DNA from: Bog-473 sp963737745
Lineage (GTDB): Bacteria > Actinomycetota > Acidimicrobiia > Acidimicrobiales > RAAP-2
Assembly: GCA_963737745.1 (NCBI GenBank)
Contig: CAVTTR010000001.1
Coordinates: forward strand, 62,001-126,000
Length of the DNA: 64,000 bases
Direction of reading: 5' to 3'
The notes under the pieces were generated by a model. That model did no database searches. It worked only from the letters and a program-made list of their open reading frames with translations, and was not told the origin of the DNA. Below, in pieces: positions 37,822 through 48,637 of the stretch. The position numbers and the translations under genes were made by a program. The stretch's first letter is position 1. The number at the start of each line of letters is the position of its first letter.

Positions 37822-39106
37822 ATGACCAAAGTGGCCCTGAAGGGACCGATGGTGGTTACGGGCCTCATTACTCTGGCTCTGCTGGCGTCGGCGTCGGCGT
37901 CGGCGTATGCGGCCAGTGCAGCCCCGGGAGTGACCAAGAACTCCATCACCGTCGGGACAATCTCCTCGCAGACCGGAGAATTTGCTGCGAACTTCTCCTC
38001 CCTGATCTACGGGGAAAAGGCGTACTTCGACTATATAAACGCCAGCGGAGGAGTCAATGGTCGCCAGATCGATTACAAGTACTCGCTCGATGACGGTGGG
38101 AATCCGAGTCAGTTCAATCAACTGGCGTCCACCCTCATAAACCAGGATCATGTGTTCGCCATCACCGGAGTTGCCTCCGCCTTCTTCACGCCCAACCTCT
38201 TCGTGGAGGCGAAGATCCCAACGTACGGTTACAACGTCTCGGATAATTCGGGCCGGACCGAAGAATCTGTTTGCGGCCGGGGGCTCGGCGCAGTACCTGC
38301 CCAGCCAGACCCCCGAAGCGGCGTATCTGATCGATCAGACTCATGCGAAGTCAGTGGCAATGCTGGCCTATGGCGTCGCAGCCTCCGCTGGGTTATGCCG
38401 ACAGGATGCCAAGGGGCTCGCGGCCGCCGGCGTCAAGGTGAGTTACACGGATTACGAGATTCCCTATCCGGGCACGACGGTGGCCACCGACGTGCAACGC
38501 CTCAAGCAGGCCGGCGCTGACTTCGTGGTGTCCTGCATGGATGTCCAGGGCAATATCACGTTGGCTCGGGACATAAAGCAGTATGGCGTGCATGCGACGC
38601 AGTTCTGGTTCAACGGCGATGATCAATCGACGCTCGATCAGAATCAGAACCTCATGCAGAACGTGTATTTCTACACTGACCATGTCCCGTTTCTGGCTTC
38701 ACAGGCGGAGTACCCCGGGCTCAAGCTCTACTTGTCCACGATGAAGAAATATGAGCGCAACTACGTGACCAATGAATTGGCGCTGCAAGGCTGGGAGTCG
38801 GCGGCGCTCTTCGTGCAGGGCGTGAGAATGGCCGGTAACGAGCTCACCCAGGCCAACGTCATCAAGCAGACGAATACACTGACTGACTTCAACGCCGGGG
38901 GTCTGTCCACCCCGACGAATTGGAAGGATGCCGGTCATTCTGGTCATGCCCCTCCCTATTGCGCCGCCTACCTTCAGGTGAAAGGCACCAAGTACGTGCC
39001 CGTCCTCAATACCTCCAAGAACAGCGTGTTCGTGTGCTTTGCCACGACGAGCGGGAAGAACCCCCAGCCGATCAAGAGGCTGCCTGCGGGCACGCCCAGC
39101 GGTTGA
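37822..39106 (+). CDS. Branched-chain-amino-acid-type ABC substrate-binding protein (frameshifted)
   Basis: About 427 residues of a LivK/Peripla_BP_6 protein. MTKVALKG, a hydrophobic stretch with an Ala-Ser repeat and AYA form the signal peptide. The mature domain begins GVTKNSITVGTISSQTG, and SDN[W]AGPKNLF leads into the second lobe. The frame changes near 38,252: AATTCGGGCC reads through as AATTGGGCC, which also restores the usual Trp. Ligand class (amino acid, amide, aromatic or other acid) cannot be decided. GTG 37762 is an alternative start, but ATG 37822 gives a normal signal peptide. Confidence 0.82.
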
Positions 39107-39141
39107 CGACGCCCTCCCTCTCGCACCTCGCTTAGGCGCGA

Positions 39142-41145
39142 ATGGAACAGTTCTTTGGATTTGCGATTCCCGGCATTTCCTACGGGTGCACCTATGCCAT
39201 CGTCGCCGTTGGACTGGTCCTCACGTATCAGGCGACCGGTGTCTTCAACTTCGCCTTTGGTGCGCAAGCCTATGCAGCCGCCTTTGTGTTCACCGTCCTC
39301 ACCCAGAACGAGCATTGGGGGGGATTTCCGGCATTCGTCGTCTCGGTTGTGCTCCTGTCTCCCGCGCTCGGTCTCCTCTTCGACCGCTTGTTGTTCCGCC
39401 GAATTCCCAACTCGAACGTCACGGCCAAGTTGGTCGTTTCGATCGCCATGCTGGTTGGCATCCCCTCGATCCTGCCGGTCCTCTTCGGGGCGCAGAATTT
39501 GGACGACACGGCAACGATCTTTCCGTTTTTCAACCCGAATGTCGTCTACGTCACGATATGGGGCACCCCGATCAATGGCATCTACCTCGCGATGATCAGC
39601 GTGACCGTCGTGGTCCTCGTCGCGCTGACCGGACTTTTGCGCCTCACGAACTTGGGTCTGCAGATGCGGGCCGCGGTGGAGAGTCGCCGCTTGGTCCAGC
39701 TCGATGGCGTCAACTCCGGCGGAGTGATGGCACTCGCCTGGGCCATCTCGAGTTTCATGGCGGGGTTGGCCGGCGTCGTCCTCGCTCCCCAATACGGTGC
39801 ATTCCAGGCGAGTACATATGGCACCCTCGTGGTGGCAGCCATTGCCGCTGCGGCATGGGGCCTCCTGCGATCCATCCCGATCGCGGCAGGGGTGGCCGTG
39901 CTCATCGGTGTCGTGAGCACGATCCTGCAGGGCTACCTGCCGACGAGCAGCCTTCTTTATTCTGCTGTCCTCCCTTCTCTCCCTTTCTTCGTACTGGTGG
40001 CTGCCCTCCTCATCCTGCCTGGAATGCGCACTCTCAACGTCGATCGGGATCCTCTCTCCACGATCGATCCACCACCGCCATCAACCGCCGCAGCAGCACG
40101 CTCGCCCCGGATGGACCGACTCATCCGAAGGCTGTGGTGGGGTGTGCTCGTCATCTTCGTCGTCTCGATGCTGACCTGGATGCCGAAGACCTGGGAGGGG
40201 GTGTTCAACTCGGGTTTGGCTCTTTCGACGGTCCTCCTGTCCATCACGCTCATCACCGGCTTGGCCGGCCAGCTTTCCTTGTGCCAGGGCAGCCTGGCCG
40301 GAGTGGGGGCGTTCACTGCGGCCCAGCTGGCGCACCACCTCGGATTGAACATGTTGCTCGGAGGTTTGGTGGGGGCGGCTGTGGCCGCTGCCGTGGCGGT
40401 TGTCCTGTCCGTGCTGTCCTTGCGGCTGCGTGGCCTCGGCCTGGCACTCATGACATTGGCGGCGGCGCTGCTGCTGGACAACACCTTCTTCAACGAGGTG
40501 TCGATCGGCGGGGGAGCTTCCGGATTGAGCCTCAAGGCCAGATGGCTCGGCACGTCGGCTTTCTTCGACTTCAACGGGCACGCATTTTTCGGATTGTGTA
40601 TCGCGGTCCTGGCCGTCTGCGTCGGCGTCGTGTTGCAAGTCCGCAAGGGCAACGTGGGCCGAAATCTGACCGCTCTGCGTGGCAGTGAGACGGCTGCGGC
40701 CGGTCTGGGCCTCAACGTGACCCGGCAGCGCATCGTGGTGTTCGCCCTGGCCGGCTCCATCGCTGGAATCGGTGGCGTTCTCGTCACTATTCAGCAACAG
40801 GTAGCCAGTTCGTCCCAGTGGAATTACAACTTCTCCTTGCTCTTCGTCGTCTTGGTGGTCACGACGGGAGTGGCCACGGTAGAAGGAGCCATTCAGGCCG
40901 GTATCGGGTTTTTCGTCGTCGAACAGCTCTTGACCTATTTGCCGGCCCGACTCGATGCCGGGAGCCTGGTCGTCGTCGTCTTCGCGCTCGGCTCATTACA
41001 GTTCGCCCGCCATCCCGAGGGAGTGGCCGAATTCCAAAAGAGACTGGTCAGCCAACGATTCGAGCGGCGGTTCTTTCCCCGCGAGTACCTGGCTCTGCAC
41101 GCATCAGAGGTGAGGCCGGGCGACGGGGCGGCGACGCATGGCTGA
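39142..41145 (+). CDS. Fused LivH-LivM ABC permease
   Basis: A 667-residue permease combining two normally separate subunits. Residues 1 to about 300 are LivH-like (GISYGCTYAIVAVGL, FNFAFGAQA), and about 335 to 640 are LivM-like (ITGLAGQLSLCQGSLAGVGA). A hydrophilic Pro/Ala-rich linker (PPPPSTAAAARSPRMD) joins them. About 17 hydrophobic segments are visible. Each half keeps its EAA-like coupling loop (LGLQMRAAVESRRLVQLDG; GRNLTALRGSETAAAGLG). It lies 35 bases after the binding-protein gene and overlaps livG by eight bases. Confidence 0.9.
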   Translation: MEQFFGFAIPGISYGCTYAIVAVGLVLTYQATGVFNFAFGAQAYAAAFVFTVLTQNEHWGGFPAFVVSVVLLSPALGLLFDRLLFRRIPNSNVTAKLVVSIAMLVGIPSILPVLFGAQNLDDTATIFPFFNPNVVYVTIWGTPINGIYLAMISVTVVVLVALTGLLRLTNLGLQMRAAVESRRLVQLDGVNSGGVMALAWAISSFMAGLAGVVLAPQYGAFQASTYGTLVVAAIAAAAWGLLRSIPIAAGVAVLIGVVSTILQGYLPTSSLLYSAVLPSLPFFVLVAALLILPGMRTLNVDRDPLSTIDPPPPSTAAAARSPRMDRLIRRLWWGVLVIFVVSMLTWMPKTWEGVFNSGLALSTVLLSITLITGLAGQLSLCQGSLAGVGAFTAAQLAHHLGLNMLLGGLVGAAVAAAVAVVLSVLSLRLRGLGLALMTLAAALLLDNTFFNEVSIGGGASGLSLKARWLGTSAFFDFNGHAFFGLCIAVLAVCVGVVLQVRKGNVGRNLTALRGSETAAAGLGLNVTRQRIVVFALAGSIAGIGGVLVTIQQQVASSSQWNYNFSLLFVVLVVTTGVATVEGAIQAGIGFFVVEQLLTYLPARLDAGSLVVVVFALGSLQFARHPEGVAEFQKRLVSQRFERRFFPREYLALHASEVRPGDGAATHG

Positions 41146-41911
41146 GGACCCCCTGCTCTCGCTGCGACATGTGTCCAAATCGTTCGGGGGCATCCGGGCC
41201 GTCCACGACATATCGTTCGACGTGCGCGTCGGGGAGAGCGTTGGCCTGATCGGTCCCAACGGAGCCGGCAAGACAACGTTGTTCAACTGCGTGTGCGGAC
41301 AGGCTCGCAATGACGGCGGAGAGATCTTCCTCCAAGGTGTCGCACTGAGCACACTGCCCACCTTCAAGCGAGCCCGGCTCGGCCTCGGCCGTACGTATCA
41401 GAAGGTTGAGATGTTCACCGACATGAGTGTGCGTGACCATCTCGTGGTGGCGGAGCGCTCACGCCGTGGTGGGGGCGGGCTTTGGAAGGACCTTTTGAAC
41501 ATGAGCGCCGTCACAAAGGAAGAGGCCAGGTATGTTGCCGCCACCTTGGACCTCGTGGGGATTGCCTCGTTTGCCGACACGTCGGTGAACGCTCTCGGTC
41601 TAGGGCATTGCCGTTTGGTCGAGCTGGCACGTGCTCTGGCTGCTGAACCGAGGATTCTTCTGGCAGACGAGCCCTCATCAGGACTCGATATTCACGAGAC
41701 CGCTGAGCTCGCAGCCGTGCTACGTACCGTCCAACGCGAACGGGGCACCGCCATCCTGCTGATCGAACACGACCTCTCCATGGTCGGCGAGGTCGTCGAT
41801 CGAACCGTGGTCATGGACCTGGGGTCACTCCTGGCCGAGGGCACTTTCGACGCCGTCATGGCTGATCCCGCCGTGCGGCGGGCCTATCTAGGCCATATGG
41901 GTGTGGCATGA
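41138..41911 (+). CDS. ABC importer ATPase, LivG-like
   Basis: A 257-residue ATPase. Walker A is GPNGAGKTT near residue 40, followed by Q-loop RTYQKVEMF. The signature position reads LGLGHCRLVELARAL instead of the canonical LSGGQ, a common LivG variation. Walker B is ILLADEPSSGLD, then the H-loop H in LLIEHDLSMV. Energises the fused permease together with the LivF-like protein, whose start overlaps this stop. Confidence 0.93.
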   Translation: MAEDPLLSLRHVSKSFGGIRAVHDISFDVRVGESVGLIGPNGAGKTTLFNCVCGQARNDGGEIFLQGVALSTLPTFKRARLGLGRTYQKVEMFTDMSVRDHLVVAERSRRGGGGLWKDLLNMSAVTKEEARYVAATLDLVGIASFADTSVNALGLGHCRLVELARALAAEPRILLADEPSSGLDIHETAELAAVLRTVQRERGTAILLIEHDLSMVGEVVDRTVVMDLGSLLAEGTFDAVMADPAVRRAYLGHMGVA

Positions 41912-42690
41912 GCACTTCCCTGCCGGCGATAGAGGGCACTGACGTGCTCGTTCTCGCACACGTCAGTGCGGCGTACGGCCCGTACCGCGCCCTGTTCGAT
42001 GTTTCATTCAGCGTGCCGGCGGGCGGGATCGTGGCCCTCGTCGGCTCCAACGGCGCGGGTAAGTCAACCGTGGCGCGCACCGTCACGGGGCTCGTGGGCG
42101 TGACCGCGGGCGTCATCACCTTCGGTGGTCACGACATCACCAGATTGCCGACCTACAAGATCGCCCGAATCGGCATGGCCCACGTGGTCGAAGGAAGAGG
42201 CATCTTCTCGAACCTCACCGTGGAAGAGAACCTCACCCTGGCTTTCCGCCAGCGTGCGGGTCGCCACATGCTGTCAAGCAACTTGGAGAGGGCGTACGCC
42301 GCCTTCCCGGTACTGGGGGAGCGCCCACGGCAACAGGCAGGAACGCTGTCGGGGGGACAACAGCGCCTGCTTTCTCTGGCCAAGGTGTTGGTGGTGCCAC
42401 CCAAAGTGCTCATTGCCGATGAGCTCTCGCTGGGCCTGGCGCCCTCGGTCGTCGATGCGGTGTACGACGGTCTCCGCCAGATCAACGCCACCGGGACCGC
42501 TCTGGTGGTCGTGGAACAGCAAGTCTCACGGGTGCTTCAGTTGGCACACAAGGCAGTCGTCCTCGACCGGGGATCAGTCGTCTTCGATGGCGACCCAGCG
42601 CGTGCGGCCGACATGGTGGAGGCGTTGTTGGCTCGCCGCGAAGTGGCGACTGCAGCCGCCGTCGATCAGGTTGAGGGACGAACTTCTTGA
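41908..42690 (+). CDS. ABC importer ATPase, LivF-like
   Basis: A 260-residue ATPase with Walker A GSNGAGKST, signature LSGGQQRLLSLAKVL, Walker B VLIADELSLGLAP and a VVVEQQV switch. LivF hallmark is HVVEGRGIFSNLTVEENL. Last gene of the importer operon; its stop lies inside the convergent DUF3817 gene (25-base overlap of 3' ends). Confidence 0.93.
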   Translation: MSTSLPAIEGTDVLVLAHVSAAYGPYRALFDVSFSVPAGGIVALVGSNGAGKSTVARTVTGLVGVTAGVITFGGHDITRLPTYKIARIGMAHVVEGRGIFSNLTVEENLTLAFRQRAGRHMLSSNLERAYAAFPVLGERPRQQAGTLSGGQQRLLSLAKVLVVPPKVLIADELSLGLAPSVVDAVYDGLRQINATGTALVVVEQQVSRVLQLAHKAVVLDRGSVVFDGDPARAADMVEALLARREVATAAAVDQVEGRTS

Positions 42691-43058
42691 GGGAACGCCT
42701 CCACCGCCCCGGCTGAAGCGAGGATGGGATGGATCTTGCGGGTGACGACCAACCACTCGACGACGAACGTGAGTCCCGGTAGGAGTCCTGCTCCGCACAT
42801 GACGAGAATCCACAGAATGTTGAGGCGCGCCTTGAAAGAGAGGACGCCCACGGTGACGAGGTACACGATGTACAGATAGCCGTGCGTCACACCGAAGATT
42901 TCGACCTCGAGCTTGCAGTGCCCGGTGGCAATCTTTATGCCGGTAAAGACAAAAAGCGGGACGATGAGCGTTCCGACAACGTTCGCCATGACCTGATAGC
43001 GCAGGAGTGCTCCCGGAAGTCCTCGGTCGATGACACGCCTCAACCACCGCGCAAGCAC
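42666..43058 (-). CDS. DUF3817 integral membrane protein
   Basis: A 130-residue protein with three hydrophobic segments and the DUF3817 pattern RYQVMANVVG...HGYLYIVYL...FVVEWLV. It is widespread in actinobacteria and of unknown function. Its 3' end overlaps that of livF by 25 bases in convergent orientation. Confidence 0.82.
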   Translation of the reverse strand: MLARWLRRVIDRGLPGALLRYQVMANVVGTLIVPLFVFTGIKIATGHCKLEVEIFGVTHGYLYIVYLVTVGVLSFKARLNILWILVMCGAGLLPGLTFVVEWLVVTRKIHPILASAGAVEAFPQEVRPST

Positions 43059-43107
43059 GTGTGGATGCTACCGGCCCGCCGGGACCATATGGAATTCACC
43101 CGGCCAC

Positions 43108-43494
43108 TTAGCCGTCGGTGGCCAGCGATTCCGCCCGCTTCTCTCGCTTCTTTCCCCGTCGTGTGGCGAGCCGCAACTGCGTCGTGCGGGCAATGCCAAC
43201 GGTCAAGACCAAGAAGGCGCCGACGAGGGCCGCTCCAAGAAGCGCCACCGCCACCGGTATCTGGCCGCTGGCGCTAAAGAACTCGATGCGCACCGAGCGG
43301 GTGTTCTGGACGATGAAGTCGACGAGGGCGATGCCCAGCACGGCGGCGACCGCCACGGCGACCCAAGCGCTTCCGATGCGAGTATGACGAACGCCGTCTC
43401 GGCTGGCCCTTCGACGGCCATGCTTTGTGCCCGGCACCTCCCCGGGCTCGCCCTCGGTCGGCTGGTCGTTCCCGTGCTGCGATTCGATAATGGA
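43108..43494 (-). CDS. LapA-like (DUF1049) membrane protein
   Basis: A 128-residue protein with a hydrophilic N-terminus rich in His, Arg and Glu (residues 1-45). Two membrane helices with the LapA pattern IVQNTRSVRIEFF between them and a basic Lys/Arg C-terminus follow. The GTG at 43494 has AGGAGG just upstream, better than any start further out. Homologues are lipopolysaccharide-assembly-like envelope proteins; function here is unknown. Confidence 0.75.
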   Translation of the reverse strand, partial: SIIESQHGNDQPTEGEPGEVPGTKHGRRRASRDGVRHTRIGSAWVAVAVAAVLGIALVDFIVQNTRSVRIEFFSASGQIPVAVALLGAALVGAFLVLTVGIARTTQLRLATRRGKKREKRAESLATDG

Positions 43495-43605
43495 CACGCC
43501 TCCTCCATACCCAATTGAACCCACGTTGTAACGAGGGAGCGCCACCCAGTTCTCGGGCGGCTCCCAAATGGTTCGCTAGACGAACTATCTCGCTAACCTG
43601 TGGAG

Positions 43606-44082
43606 ATGGCGAGGAATCCCCAAAAGCGTCTCCCGGCCGGCCCGGGGCTGCGGGAAGTAGAAGCGGTGCGCGCACTGGCTCGTGCCACACGTGTGCTCGA
43701 GCGAGCGTCGGGGGAACTCAGCCTGGCGCACTACCGGGTGCTGGCGGCGATCGCCGCGGGGGACGAGCGAGCGTCCCGCGTCGCTGATCGTCTCTCGGTG
43801 GGCAAGCCCACGGTGAGCGCCGCAGTCGAGAGCCTTGTGCAGCGCAGCCTTCTCGAACGCACAGAGGTAGATGGGGATCACCGCGTGACCGCCTTGCATG
43901 TGACTTCCGACGGTCGCGCCCTGCTCTCTCGGGTCGAGGCGGAGATGGTCCGTCGCATCGAGGATCTCGGTGCACGAACGCCGAATGGCAACCAGCTCAT
44001 GGAATCGTTGGTATGGCTCGGATCCGCCATCGATGAAGCACAGGCGCAACGAGCTTCGGCGCTACGAGGGGAACGCGCATAA
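43606..44082 (+). CDS. MarR-family transcriptional regulator
   Basis: A 158-residue winged-helix regulator: dimerisation helices at both ends, HTH with SRVADRLSVGKPTVSAAVESLVQRSLL near residues 58-85, and the wing DGDHRVTALHVTSDGRALL. Its stop shares one base with the start of the ABC exporter gene (TAATG), so it probably regulates that exporter in response to a drug-like ligand. Confidence 0.9.
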   Translation: MARNPQKRLPAGPGLREVEAVRALARATRVLERASGELSLAHYRVLAAIAAGDERASRVADRLSVGKPTVSAAVESLVQRSLLERTEVDGDHRVTALHVTSDGRALLSRVEAEMVRRIEDLGARTPNGNQLMESLVWLGSAIDEAQAQRASALRGERA

Positions 44083-47000
44083 TGGCGCCAGACGGCACTC
44101 CGGGGACCACAGACAGTCGAGGTTGGGTCCGGCGGCTGTGGGGGTACATGATGGTGCATCGCGCCGACGTGACCCTGGCGGTGTCGGCCGCAGTGCTCGG
44201 AAGTGTCTGCCAGACCATCATTCCCCTCATCGAACGTCAAATAGTCGACGGTGTCGTGATTACGCACGACTCCTCGTTGTGGCCATGGCTCGTGCTTCTC
44301 ATTGTCCTGGCCTTGGCTTCCTTCGCCTTTCTCTACGTGCGTCGCTATCGCGGGGGTCGCGTGGCGCTCAGCGTGCAGTACGACCTGCGCAATGCCATGC
44401 ATGCCCATCTCCAGGTCATGGATTTCGACAATCTCGATCGCATGCCCACGGGTCAGCTGGTGGCGCGTGCCAACTCAGATTCGGCGCTCGTACAGGGCCT
44501 CCTCAGCTTCTTTCCCATCATGAGCGGCAACGTGTTGCTGATGCTGTTCTCGCTCGGCGTCATGTTCTACCTGTCGCCCCTCCTCGCCGTCGTGAGCGTG
44601 ATCATCGCCCCGACATTGCTGATCGTCTCTTACCGGATGCGACGACGGATATTTCCGGCCACCTGGGACGGGCAGCAGCGCGAAGGTGACGTGATTCAGA
44701 TCGTGGACGAAGATGTCAACGGCGTGCGCGTGGTCAAGGCCTTTGGCCAGGAGCAGCGCGAGCTCGAGCGCGTCGGTGCCGCGTCGCAAACGCTGTACGG
44801 ATCCCAGATGCGGGCCGTGCGGTTGCAATCTCGGTACCAGCCGGTTCTCGAAGCCATTCCTACCATCGGACAGGTTGCGATCTTGGCTTTTGGAGGCTGG
44901 CTCGCCCTGCATCATGAGATCACGCTGGGCACGTTTCTGGCCTTTTCCACCTACATCGTGCAGCTCGTCGCACCGGCCCGACAGCTGGCGGGAGTCCTGA
45001 CGGTGGGCCAACAAGCCCGCGCCGGGATTGAGCGCATCTTCCAGCTCCTTGACCTTAAGCCGAGCATCGTGAATGCACCCGATGCGGTAGAGCTTCCCCC
45101 GTTGCGAGGCGAGATCACGTTTTCCGACGTGCACTTCGCCTACGACTCTGGTCCCCCTGTCTTATTGGGATTCGACCTACAGATCAAAGCAGGGGAGCGG
45201 GTGGCCATCGTCGGCCCCAGCGGGAGCGGAAAATCAACCGTGGCCATGTTGGTCTCACGCTTCTATGAACCCATGCAGGGCTCTGTGCTCGTCGACGGCC
45301 ACGATGTACGAGGAGTCACGCTGGATTCGCTGCGCCACCAGATCGGCGTCGTCTTCGAGGAGAGCTTCTTGTTCTCCGACACCGTGCGCTCCAACATCGC
45401 GTACGGCCGCCCCGACGCTTCGGAAGAGGACATTGAGGCAGCGGCGCAGGTGGCACAGGCGCACGACTTCATTCTCGAGCTTCCACACGGCTACGAGACC
45501 TTGGTCGGAGAGCGCGGCCTCACCCTTTCGGGCGGCCAACGGCAGCGCATCGCATTGGCCCGCGCTCTTCTCTCCGACCCTCGCATCCTCATTTTGGACG
45601 ACGCCACCAGCGCCATCGACTCCAAGGTGGAGGAGGCGATTCACGAAGGACTTCGCTCGGTGATGGCCGAGCGCACGACGCTCCTCATTGCGCATCGGCA
45701 GTCGACCTTGCACCTGGCCGATCGCATCGTGGTGCTGGCCCACGGACGGGTGGTCGAGCAGGGGACACACGACCAGCTCATGGCGCGCAGTGCGCTCTAC
45801 CGAACATTGTTGTCGGGGATCGAAGAGGATCCGCTGCAGAAGGCGGGAGATCGGATCGAGGAACTCGCCGTCCTGGCGTCGCCGCTTGCGGCAAACGGAG
45901 GGGGGAACGGACACGGCATCACTTCGGCGGCGTGGCAACCGCTCGTCGCGGGTGGGGCCGGCACTGGCGCCGGCGGAGCGTCGCGCTCCATGGCTGCCCC
46001 CAGCCTCGGTGCTGGACTCGGTCGAGGCAGTGGCGGTTCCTGGCGCCTCAACCTTGCTCCGACGCCGGAGCTTCTCGAGAGGGTAGCCGCTCTTCCCCCC
46101 GTCCGCGATACCGCGCATGTGGACTTATCGGCAGAGTCTCGTCATGATCGCGATTTCAACCTCTTGCGGCTTCTCAGTGCCTTTCGACGCCCTCTCCTGC
46201 TCGGCCTCGTCCTCGTGATCATCGATGCGCTCGCCAGTCTGGCCGGCCCTATCCTGATTAAGACCGGCATCGACAACGGTGTGGCCAAGGGATCGGTGAC
46301 GGTGTTGTTCGCAGCGACGGCCATCTTTCTCGTCGTCACCCTGGTCGACCTGATCGATGAGATCGGTGAGACCTTTGTCACCGGTCGGGCGGCAGAGCGA
46401 ATCATGCTCTCACTGAGAATTCGCATCTGGGCTCAGCTGCAGCGGCTCTCGTTGGACTATTACGAACGCGAGATGGCCGGTCGGATCATGACCCGGATGA
46501 CGACCGACGTGGATCAGTTCGAGTCCCTCATTGAGAACGGCTTGCTTTCCGCCCTGGTCTCACTCGTCACCTTCGTCGGTGTCGGATGTGCCCTGCTCGT
46601 CATCAACCTTGAACTCGGATTGTGCACGCTGTCGGTGGTCGTTCCTCTCGCCATTGCCACCGTGATCTTTCGTCGCAAGGCGGCCCGGCTCTATGACCTC
46701 TCGCGTGAGCGCGTCGCCATCGTCAACGCCGACTTCCAGGAAAGCCTGTCCGGGGTGCGCGTGGCGCAGGCTTTCGTGCACCAGGCGGAGACGATCAGGC
46801 GCTTCCAGGCGTCTGGGACGTGACTACCTCACGTCGCGTGTTGCAGCCCAGCGACTCGTAGCCACCTACTTCCCGTTCGTGCAGTTCCTCTCGGGGGCGG
46901 CCGACGCCATCGTCCTCGGGGTGGGGGCCGGGCTCATCGCATCGGGGCATCTGACGTCGGGCGCCCTCATTGCTTTCATCCTCTACATCGACCTGTTCTT

Positions 47001-47977
47001 CTCGCCCATCCAGCAGCTCAGCCAGGTGTTCGACTCGTGGCAACAGACCCGGGTCTCGGTCCACCGAATCTCGGAACTCATGAAGCTCGAACCGCTTACT
47101 CCGGCGGCGGAGAATCCGCTCAGGCCCGGGAGGCTGCGCGGTGAGATCACCTTGGACCACCTTCGTTTCGCCTATCCCTCGCTGACGGTTCGACCGGGCT
47201 TGGGCGGGGCACCGGTGGTGGAGCGGCGCGGGCCTCGGGATCCTCGAGTTCTTCGTCCGCCTGAGGCCGAGCTCTACAAGCCACCGGAGGCTCTCAGTGG
47301 CATCGACCTGCATATCGAAGCCGGCGAGACGGTCGCGCTCGTGGGCCAGACGGGGGCGGGGAAATCGACCGTCATGAAGATGGTGGCTCGTTTTTACGAT
47401 CCCGACGAGGGCGCCGTGCGGGTGGACGGCTTTGACCTGCGAACACTCGACCTGCTCGGGTACCGTCGCCAACTCGGCTACGTGCCACAAGAGGCGTTTC
47501 TGTTCACGGGGAATATCCGGGACAACATCGCCTATGGGAGGCCCGAGGCGGGGAACGACGAGGTGGAGGCGGCGGCCCGTGCGGTCGGTGCCCATGAATT
47601 CATCGCCGCACTGCCGGGCGGCTACCACCACGAGTTACTGGAACGAGGTCGCTCTCTGTCGTCCGGTCAGCGTCAGCTCATTGCCCTGGCGCGCGCGAGA
47701 ATTGGTGGACCCCGTCATCCTCCTCCTCGACGAGGCGACGTCGAACCTCGATCTGGTGACAGAAGCGCGCGTGGCCGAAGCGATGCAAAGGGTGTCGCGC
47801 CATCGGACCACCATCATCATTGCCCACCGGCTACAGACGGCTCGTGCCGCTGACCGCATCGTTGTTCTCCACCAAGGTGGCGTGGCCGAGGTCGGATCGC
47901 ACGACGAGTTACGAGCTCTCGGCGGCCGCTATGCCTCTATGTGGGATGCCTTCGAACTGGCCGGTCAACGCGCCTAG
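44082..47977 (+). CDS. Single-chain four-domain ABC exporter (TMD-NBD-TMD-NBD; two frameshifts)
   Basis: About 1297 residues: two complete ABC-exporter halves in one polypeptide, joined by a Gly/Ala-rich linker near residues 600-655. NBD1 has Walker A GPSGSGKST (about 378), LSGGQ and LILDDATSAID, where the catalytic Glu is Asp. NBD2 has GQTGAGKST, an altered signature LSSGQ and a normal LLLDEATSNLD. The pair of sites is asymmetric as in heterodimeric exporters such as BmrCD. Frame changes occur near 46,810 (CAGGCGTC read as CAGCGTC) and near 47,700 (an extra A before GAATTG). NBD2 carries a roughly 25-residue charged insert before its Walker A. Co-transcribed with MarR; a multidrug or lipid exporter is likely. 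Confidence 0.85.
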
Positions 47978-48525
47978 GGGACGGAGGCCGTGGTGGTCGG
48001 CACGGTAACGCCGCAGATCGACCCGAAATAGTTGGCGAGCGTCTCGGCGTCGGACTTGACCGCCGAATTCGTGCCCAGAGATTCCATTGAGGTGCCGAGC
48101 TGCGCCAGGCTGGTCGAATTCGCGATGTCGGTCTTGAGGGTGCCAAAGAAGCCAAAAATTCCCTTGGCCGCCGCTTGGACGTTTGCGGGCGCCGAGCTCA
48201 GGTCCTTTTCGAAGGGTGCTTCGTAGTTCTGAACGGCGTTCAGGTAATTGATGAAGGCCTGCTTCACGCCGGCGTATCCGCTCGCCGCGTTGCCCATGGC
48301 GTTTTCCAAGGCCGTCGCCAGACCGCTCGAGCCATTCTCCGTGTGGAGATAGTTCTTGCACGTCGCGCTTCCAGCGGTGAAGGTGAACTTCTTCGTGTTG
48401 TGCTTCGGTGCCTTGTGATGTTTCTTGGGCTGGTTCTTGGCCGAGGCGAGGGTCATCGGGGCGCAGGCGAGACCACACCCCAAAACTGCCACGCTGACAC
48501 TCTTGAGGAGTCGGCGGTTTTGCAC
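47974..48525 (-). CDS. Secreted protein of unknown function
   Basis: A 183-residue exported protein. Residues 1-29 are a signal peptide (MQNRRLLK, hydrophobic VAVLGCGLACAP, ASA). A Lys/His-rich stretch NQPKKHHKAPKHNTKK follows, then a mostly helical domain with one Cys pair (CKNYL and SICGV). Not recognised as a known family. Its 3' end overlaps the exporter stop by four bases, convergent. Confidence 0.65.
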   Translation of the reverse strand: MQNRRLLKSVSVAVLGCGLACAPMTLASAKNQPKKHHKAPKHNTKKFTFTAGSATCKNYLHTENGSSGLATALENAMGNAASGYAGVKQAFINYLNAVQNYEAPFEKDLSSAPANVQAAAKGIFGFFGTLKTDIANSTSLAQLGTSMESLGTNSAVKSDAETLANYFGSICGVTVPTTTASVP

Positions 48526-48637
48526 TTCGTGACCTCCGGTCTGAGCTTTCGCTGTGAGAATAGCTGTTGCAGTTGAGAAGGTAAAGGAAGTCGGTCGCCA
48601 GTCGGTCGCAAACAGGTTGTTTGTGGCAGACGACGAA

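Noticed and set aside
39039..40688. A 549-codon open frame on the plus strand out of phase with the Liv permease
   Set aside because: It overlaps the clearly conserved permease, is rich in Arg, Pro and Gly, and has no hydrophobic or family pattern; a by-product of GC-rich third positions.
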